Source: Stomoxys calcitrans
Taxonomy: Eukaryota; Arthropoda; Insecta; Diptera; Muscidae
DNA: 64,000 nucleotides
Direction: 5' to 3'
Assembly: GCF_963082655.1 (NCBI RefSeq)
Contig: NC_081554.1
Span: 39,144,354 to 39,208,353, forward strand
Shown here: one piece after another, positions 57,630-64,000 of the stretch
Layout: every line of letters begins with the position of its first letter
Numbering within the stretch: position 1 is the first letter of the stretch
Made by a program: the position numbers and the translations under genes
The notes under the pieces: model-generated
Seen by the model: the letters and a program-made list of their open reading frames with translations, nothing else
Told to the model about the DNA's origin: nothing
Database searches by the model: none

Positions 57630-59085
57630 CACTGGAAAAATGTTTGTCCCCATTTTAAAGGTTAGAGCCAAAGTTTGGTCGGGCCGAATCTTATATACCC
57701 TCCACCATGGATCGCATTTGTCAAGTTCTTTGAATGACATTTTCAAAAACATCTGTCATAGAAAAATACGACCTCCAAAATTTCAGGAAAATCGAGAGGC
57801 TCAAAAAGTCAAACTGGGAGATCGGTTTATATGGCAGCTATATCAGGTTATATACCGATTTAGACCATACTTGAAACATTTGTTGGAAGTCATACCAAAA
57901 TGACATATGCCAATTTGCAACCATATTAGATAAGATTTGCGCCCTCTAGAAGCCCAAGAAATCTAATCGGAAGATCGGTTTATATGGCGCCCGTCTGTCC
58001 GTCCTTCCGTCTGTCGGAAGCACGCTTACTTTCGAAGGAGTAAAGCTAGACGTTTGGAATTTTATACAAACACTTTCTATTAGTGTAGGTCGGTTGAAAT
58101 TGTAAATGGGCCAAATCGGTGCAAGTTTGAATATAGCTGACATATAAACCGATCTTGGGTCTTGACTTCTTGAGCCTCCAGAATTTCGCACCTGATGATT
58201 TGGTATCACTTCCAACACCTTTGCTATATTGCTGCCATATAAACCGATCTTGGGTCTTGACTTCTTCAGCTTTTAGAGTGGGCAATTCTTATCCGATTTG
58301 GCTGTAATTTTGCAAGTGGTGTTTTGGTGTCACTTCCAACCACTGTGCTTAGTATGGTTTAAACCGGTTAATAACCTGGTATAGCTGCCATATAAACCGA
58401 TCTTGGATCTTGACTTCTTGAGCCGCTAGAGGGCGCAATTCTCTTCTGATTTGGCTGAAATTTTGCATGAGGTGTTTTGTTATGACTGAGTGAGCTTAGT
58501 ATGGCGCAAATCAGTACATAACCTGATATAGCTGTCATAGATATCGGTATGGGATCTTGATTTCTTGAGCCTCCAGAGGGCGCAGTTGTTTGCATAAAAA
58601 GAGATACCGCGCAAAGAACTCGACAAATGCTATCCATGGTGGAGGATGGGGGTAAGATTCGGCCCGGCATAACTTAACCCGCCTTTACTTGTTTAATGGT
58701 AGGTTAATAAATCCTTAACTGTAAGTCTTGTTATTTAAGACACAAATCTGAAATGAAGATCAAAGTATCGTTGAATGTTAGGAAATTGACTTTGAGGCAA
58801 GACAATAGTGAAACGTAGTTAAAGACGCACAATAGCCTTAGAAATAGGAGCATCTTTAAAAGTTTAATGTGTTTAGGTTAAGATGCTAAGTTCAAAAAAG
58901 AATTTTTCAAAAAATAATAATTGGACAGTCATCTATGAAGTAAACGAAGTATCAGTCAGAGATCAAAATTTGTCCGTTAGTAGGTAGGAAATTAAATTTA
59001 AAGTTAGGTTCATTATTTTAAAGTTTTGCGTTCTTTAGGAAAAATCTTAAATTTTGGGCCAAATTTTTTTCATTGAAGTTCGGTG
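57630..59085. mobile_element. Unnamed element E, copy 2 (inverted), carrying a family A inverted pair
   Basis: CACTGGAAAAATGTTTGTCC at the left mirrors 53265-53290, and AAATCTTAAATTTTGGGCCA at the right mirrors 52018-52062. AATGGTAGGTTAATAAATCC at 58696 mirrors 53127-53147. Family A sequence occupies 57668-58693. Confidence 0.5.
57668..58693. mobile_element. Family A inverted pair with outward hairpins
   Basis: The left hairpin (TCGGGCCGAATCTTATATAC) and the right hairpin (GATTCGGCCCGGCATAACTT) face outward. Direction changes at about 57986, where TTTATATGGCG meets CCGTCTGTCCGTCCTTCCGT. This is the same arrangement as at 9061-10476. Confidence 0.8.
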
Positions 59086-60038
59086 CAACTTTTCATTATA
59101 GTCCCTCCATTACTTCGCTACGATTGGCATTAAGTGAAATACATATACTCGTACACAAGCTATGGATAACTCGGGATAGATAACTTATGGGGTTTATATC
59201 ACATTGTTGAACTTTTCATCCCAAGAACATACAGACAAATGAATGAAATGTGTCATTCTGTATTTATGACATTCGGAAAACAAGCTACCATTCCCTGATA
59301 ACAGGAACATAAGGATGGCGGGACAAATAGGAAAAAGGATGGATGGAAGCCCAGACAAACGGACATGGCTTAATCTAACTAGTAACTGAATATAGACCAT
59401 AGGAATAACTAAATGCTAGCTCTTCTCCTTCTAAACATTGCAAATCGATCGGGCACCTGTACCACTGTGGTATAGAGTATATTATAATGGAACGACTTTT
59501 GTTGCATTTTCCATCATTTGCACAATAACAAAAATCTAGTAGACATATTCAAACTAATTTAGTTGCAATGTTTCTATACGTTTCAATTGTACGGCTAACT
59601 CTGAATTAATAGCCAATGGGGTTTCTTAGTACTTGAGTAATTGAGATCAAAAAATTATTAATACACTAATGATAATAATTTACAATACTTAACAAGAAAA
59701 ACAAGGTTTTCTTAGTGAATTTGGCTTGTATTTATAATTCATTGAAATCCGCAATAAACTCCAAGATTGCCATTTTGAGGTTAATTTGTCAAGTTTGTAT
59801 AGTTTGTATTAATACAACTCAGTTTGATGCACACTGATCTAGAATCAAAATCCACAGTTTTATAATAAGCAGTGTGGTAGTAAACAAGGGGTTGAAACCA
59901 AGAACCAAACTAAACTTGCAGTGAACAAACGTTTGTCTTAATTTGAAGAATCAAGCCAAAGATAAGCGGAACCAAACCAAAACTAATTTAAAGATGATTA
60001 ATACAACTTCTAAAGGAAACACTTTTTTGGGTGAAATG
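59086..60038. other. Upstream dac DNA with a family B scrap
   Basis: 59300-59480 carries a decayed family B end (ACGGACATGGCTTAATCTAA, CTAGCTCTTCTCCTTCTAAA, GTACCACTGTGGTATAGAGT). The rest is AT-rich with no recognised feature. Confidence 0.45.
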
Positions 60039-60040
60039 TA

Positions 60041-60954
60041 AAGGATGACTTTTTAGGAGCTATTGGAATGATTTTCAAAAAAAAAACCTTTTATTCTGAA
60101 CAATGCATGAAATCTTTATTTGAATTGATAGTATGGTCCATATAATTTAATGTTTGAAGATAATTTCATGCAAATGTTGACCCTGACTGCACCTCAAATG
60201 GTCCATTTGATTAGTCCAAGTTTAGCTTACTCTTTCCAACATTTCGGCCGCCTCTCGAATAAATGCTTCGATGTTGTCTTCCAATGCGTAAATTAAAGCG
60301 GTCTTGTCCCAATAGACATGAGCTTTAACATAGCCCCACAAAAAATTGTCTAAAGGCGTTAAATCGCACAATCTAGTTTGCCAATTGACCGGTCCCGAAC
60401 GTGAAGTAAAATGTTCACCCAACTCGCCTCTCAGTAAGTTCATTATTATGCATGCTGTGTGGCATGTGACACAGTCTTGTTGAAACCACATGTCATACAT
60501 GTAAAGCTCTTGCATTTTGGGCAAAAAAAAGTTGGATATCATCTCATGGCTCTCACCATTCACAATTACATTACGATACACATCAGCTATGAAGAAGTAG
60601 GGTCCAAGGATGCCACCAGCCCATATACTGCACCAAACTGTGACCGCTTCTGGATGCATTGGTAGTTTTTGCAATGCTTCTGGCTGATCTTTACTCCAAA
60701 ATCGACAATTCTGCCTTTTTACGTACCCATTGAGTCAAAAATTAGAAAAAATGAGCGCACAATGAACTTTCTTAACAGAGCACGCAATTTGATAATAAAA
60801 TTCAATAATTTGCAAGCGTTGTTCGTTTGTAAGACGATTCATGGCTAAATTATAGACCAAACTGAAGATGTTTGACAGTGAAACAAAACACGAAACGTGC
60901 ATGAGCTGTAGAAACCAGTGTTGCCTAAAAGATAATAGCTAAAAATTCACCCTT
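60041..60954 (-). mobile_element. D41D-type mariner, best transposase copy, still broken
   Basis: Terminal AAGGATGA and TCACCCTT; the left side is flanked by TA. The minus-strand frame at 60674-60222 (150 codons) reads VTVWCSIWAGGILGPYFFIA, MYDMWFQQDCVTCHTACIIM and RSGPVNWQTRLCDLTPLDNF, then FLWGYVKAHVY and ALEDNIEAFIREAAEMLERV. From the Asp in QQD to the Asp in PLD there are 41 residues between, unlike 34 in classical mariner and like the rosa-type families. The N-terminal third is damaged (only a decayed start region at about 60842-60760) and the DNA between it and the catalytic part is deleted. Confidence 0.88.
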
Positions 60955-60957
60955 TCT

Positions 60958-61035
60958 ATACTATATGGGGTCTTATACATACATTTTGAGGTGTTTCAAA
61001 CGTAATGACGAAATCCTATGGTGGAGGTTATGAAA
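60958..61035 (-). repeat. Family A terminal fragment
   Basis: ATATGGGGTCTTATACATAC, GACGAAATCCTATGGTGGAG; only the mini-me side end remains. Confidence 0.7.
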
Positions 61036-61738
61036 ATATTTTAACACATTAATGCCAAACGGTTTTGACGAAATCCATTCGGTTTGACGAAATTCATTGA
61101 AGACCATTCTTCATTAATGCATGCTTTTGCAAAAATATTCAGTAAAGGGTTTTCAATTTAGAAATCGTAACCAAAATTTCACGACCGGTCAAATATCGTA
61201 CTGAAACGTATGTCGTGGCACACAATGTGTTAATGAAGATCAAAATATCCTTTGTGGTAAGAAATCACAAAATGCCTTTCCAATTGAAGCATCGTTAAAT
61301 TTTTATATTTATTATAAATCTAAACCAGTTTGTTTCAAACTTAAAAATTTTCTTTTTCATGAAGATCGGCCGGTTGATTTAAACGACAGAATGTGCTGGC
61401 TCAAGTTCCCAGCATTGATATGTGAGATATGTTCATGGGCAAATTTAGTTATTTTGTCAGCTGTCATAAAAAATCGTCAAAAAATTATCAAATTATAGAA
61501 CTGTTAATACAGCAAAAAATTTTGCTGTAATTACAAAAAACTGCTCTGGGTTTAGACTTTTGGCCAGAATAGAGTGGCTCATTAATAAAATAAAGTTTCC
61601 ATGCCACTAAACCTATAATACATCAGGCAGCAAATATTAAAAACACTCAAAGAAAAATATCTGCAGAAAATAGCAAATACTGACAATTCTCCTGACAATC
61701 GAACGTATCGGTTCGATTGTGGTGAGCAAAAAAAAACA
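61036..61738. other. Unassigned, with a SINE 3' scrap
   Basis: A SINE tail fragment lies at about 61415-61455 (CATTGATATGTGAGATATGT, TTCATGGGCAAATTTAG). The rest has no recognised repeat or coding signal. Confidence 0.4.
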
Positions 61739-61739
61739 C

Positions 61740-62515
61740 AGATGACTCAGAATCACTTTCTGATTCGATTTAGCTATGTCCATCTGTCTGTCTGTCCATG
61801 TTAATTTGTGTACAAACTACAGGTCGCTGTTTTCGTCCGGTCGTCTTCAAATTTGGTACAGGCATATTTTTCGGCCTAGAGACGAAGCCTGTTGAAATTG
61901 GAAAAAATCGGGTTAGATTTGGATATGGGATCACATTTGGATATACCTCCCATAAATATATGTTCGACCGATTTGGACTAATATTGAAATATAGTGGTCA
62001 TTTGTTAACCGATTCTCTCGCAATTAGCCACGAAGGATTTTCTCCTGGCTCTCGACATTATATATGAATTTCATGGAATTTGGTTCAGATTCAGATCTGG
62101 CTTTCATAAATGTATATCGCCCGGTTTTCATTTCTAAAGCCACTGCAAGGGGCATTTATTGACCAATCATGCCAAAAATTTTGTACACCGCTTTTCTCGA
62201 CAACTACAATAATATCTAAGAAGTTTGGCCGAAATCGGACTCAGATTTAAATATAGCTCACTTGAATATGTTCGTCAGATTTTGAGTAATTTGCAATATT
62301 GTTATTTGTCAACCGTAGTTATTACAGTTTGAACATATTTGCTCGAAATTTGATACTGATTGCTTAATGACCCATCTGAAAATATCCGCCGAGGTCCCTC
62401 AAAATTGGTTTAAAATTAGATATAGCTCCCATTTTGCATTTACAGGGTAGGTGTAGGATGTTTTGCAGTCGACTCTGCCCGACTTTTGCTTTTCCTTACT
62501 GGTTTTTAGTAAAAA
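61740..62515 (+). mobile_element. Family B element, short copy
   Basis: The left end has GACTCAGAATCACTTTCTGA, TTAGCTATGTCCATCTGTCT and CTGTCTGTCC. The units are diverged. The right end GTCGACTCTGCCCGACTTTT, then TTTTCCTTACTGGTTTTTAG, is the mirror of the 19449 end. Confidence 0.78.
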
Positions 62516-62684
62516 CAGTAGGCGAAAATGTTTGCTAAAACAGCAGTCATAAGTTTGTTAACACAGCACTCTGAGGCTAATGACAGGTTTCGAGGCAAAA
62601 AGTCAAGTTTTCAAGTGAAGTATTTGAACAAAATAATAACGGAATTCTATTATCAACACTCTTAAACACTAAAAAATAAAACAA
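62516..62684. other. Unassigned, no recognised feature
   Basis: Short AT-rich spacer between a family B and a family A element. Confidence 0.4.
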
Positions 62685-62685
62685 G

Positions 62686-64000
62686 TAGAGGCGTGCTAAG
62701 TACGGCAGGACCGAATCTTGGCAATCCACCACCATGGATTTGGCTAAAAATGTATTCAAAATAAATTTAGTTTAAGTGCATAATTTTATTCTACACACCA
62801 AACTTTTTTCAAACTAGAAAAAATTAAAGCTTCTAGGAACCGAACAAGGATGATCGAGAGATTAATTTATATGGGAGCTATATCAGGTTATAGACTGGTT
62901 TGGCCCATACTCGGCACAGTTGTTGGAAGTCTTAACCGAACACTACATGCAAAATTTCAGTCATATCAGACAAAAATTGCGGCTTGTAAGGGCTCAAGAA
63001 ACAAATCGGGAGATCGGTTTATATGGGGGTTATACCAGGTTATAGACCGATTTAAACCATACTCGGCACAGCTGTTGGAAATTACAACTGAAAACTTTGT
63101 GCAAAATTTTAGCTAAATCGAAAAAAACTTTCGGCTTGTAAGGATTCAAGAAGTCAAATCGGGAGATCGGTTTATATGGGAGCTATATCAGATTATAGAC
63201 CGATTCGAACCGTACTTGGCACAGTTGTTGGAAGTCTTAACTAAACACTACAAGCAAAATTTCAGCCACAACGGACAAAAATCGCGGCTTGTAAGGACTT
63301 AAGAATTCAAATCGGCAGATCGGTTTATATATATTCATATATATAGCTATATCAAGTTATAGGCCGATTCGGACCGTATTTGGCACAATTGTTAGAAGTC
63401 ATAACAAAACACAGCATGCTTAATTTCAGTCAAATGGGACAAAAATTGCGGGTTGTAAGGGCTCAAGAAATCAAATCGGGAGATCGGTTTATATGGGAGC
63501 TTTATCAGGTTATAGACTGATTTGGACCGTATTGGGCACAGTTGTTTGAAGTCGTAAATGAACACCGAATGCACCATTTCAGCCAAATCGGACAAAAATT
63601 GCTGCTTGTGAGAGCTCAAGAAGTCAGACGGACATGTCTACATTGACTCAGAACGTCAAGACGATCAAGACTATATATATTGTGTTGCCCAAAAAGTAAT
63701 TGCGGATTTTTTAAAAGAAAGTAAATGCATTTTTAATAAAACTTAGAATGAACTTTAATCAAATATACTTTTTTTACACTTTTTTTTCTAAAGCAAACTA
63801 AAAGTAACAGCTGATAACTGACAGAAGAAAGAATGCAATTACAGAGTCACAAGCTGTGAAAAAATTTATCAACGCCGACTATATAAAAAATCCGCAATTA
63901 CTTTTTGGGCAACCCATTACTTTTAGGGGTCTTAGACGAATATTTCAAGGTGATGCTAAAGGAATGACTAGATTAGAATACCCTCATTCTATGGTGGTGA
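62686..64000 (-). mobile_element. Family A element with nested MITE, running to the window edge
   Basis: The hairpin side lies at the left (ACAAGTAGAGGCGTGCTAAG). Units have TTTATATGGGAGCTATATCA, with TATGGG at 63022 and 63175 (153 bp). The mini-me side at 63625-63677 is cut by the MITE at a TA, then resumes as GGGGTCTTAGACGAATATTT and CATTCTATGGTGG. Confidence 0.85.
63680..63916. mobile_element. Mariner-type MITE, copy 8, in the TA tract of family A
   Basis: The left terminus reads TTGTGTTGCCCAAAAAGTAA and the right GGGCAACCCA. It sits where the family A mini-me TA run lies in other copies. Confidence 0.95.

Overview
This window is eukaryotic, AT-rich, intron-dominated DNA from a higher fly. 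The only host gene I can support is dachshund (dac), on the minus strand. Its long first coding exon lies at 56161-57254 and its next coding exon at 5858-5994. They are separated by one 50,166-bp intron (5995-56160). The dac protein sequence, the muscid-style repeats and the mini-me microsatellite cores point to a calyptrate fly, most likely a muscid such as Stomoxys or Musca. The species is an inference.

Almost all the rest is transposable-element debris, much of it nested. I see these groups. (1) Elements built on a tandem 153-bp unit, in three related families called A, B and D here, with Helentron/DINE-1-like ends and a mini-me core; copies are spread from 9061 to the right edge. (2) A second tandem-unit family, C, with units of about 130 bp (3690-4740, 24228-26115, 28708-29995, 41622-44245, perhaps a decayed one at 34260-35640). 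(3) Nine copies of a roughly 237-bp mariner-type MITE with 32-bp terminal inverted repeats, plus one composite copy still joined to a mariner transposase fragment (38285-40087). (4) A Tc1/mariner family with a D-41-D catalytic spacing (1-66, 14826-16703, 31345-31676, 55013-55609, 60041-60954), including a striking 199+199+199 bp fold-back. (5) Seven tRNA-derived SINEs plus fragments. (6) Six non-LTR retrotransposon fragments, all broken.

Layout. 1-5857 is the downstream dac intron with mariner, LINE, SINE and family C remains. 5858-5994 is dac exon 2. 6402-16703 holds a LINE, MITEs, two family A arrays and a nested mariner. 16752-23217 holds SINEs and the large family B array. 24228-31676 holds family C, MITEs, family A and mariner. 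31677-41620 is mostly unassigned intron with a 238-bp duplication, a MITE and the composite mariner. 41622-55900 is dense family C, LINE, SINE, A/D and fold-back material. 56161-57254 is dac exon 1. 57255-64000 lies upstream of the dac start codon and again holds mariner, A and B elements.

I found no CRISPR, operon, rRNA or genuine tRNA gene. The most unusual signals are the fixed 153-bp unit length and shared termini in diverged families, the three-by-199-bp fold-back mariner, and evidence that a family C element moved with a SINE already inside it.
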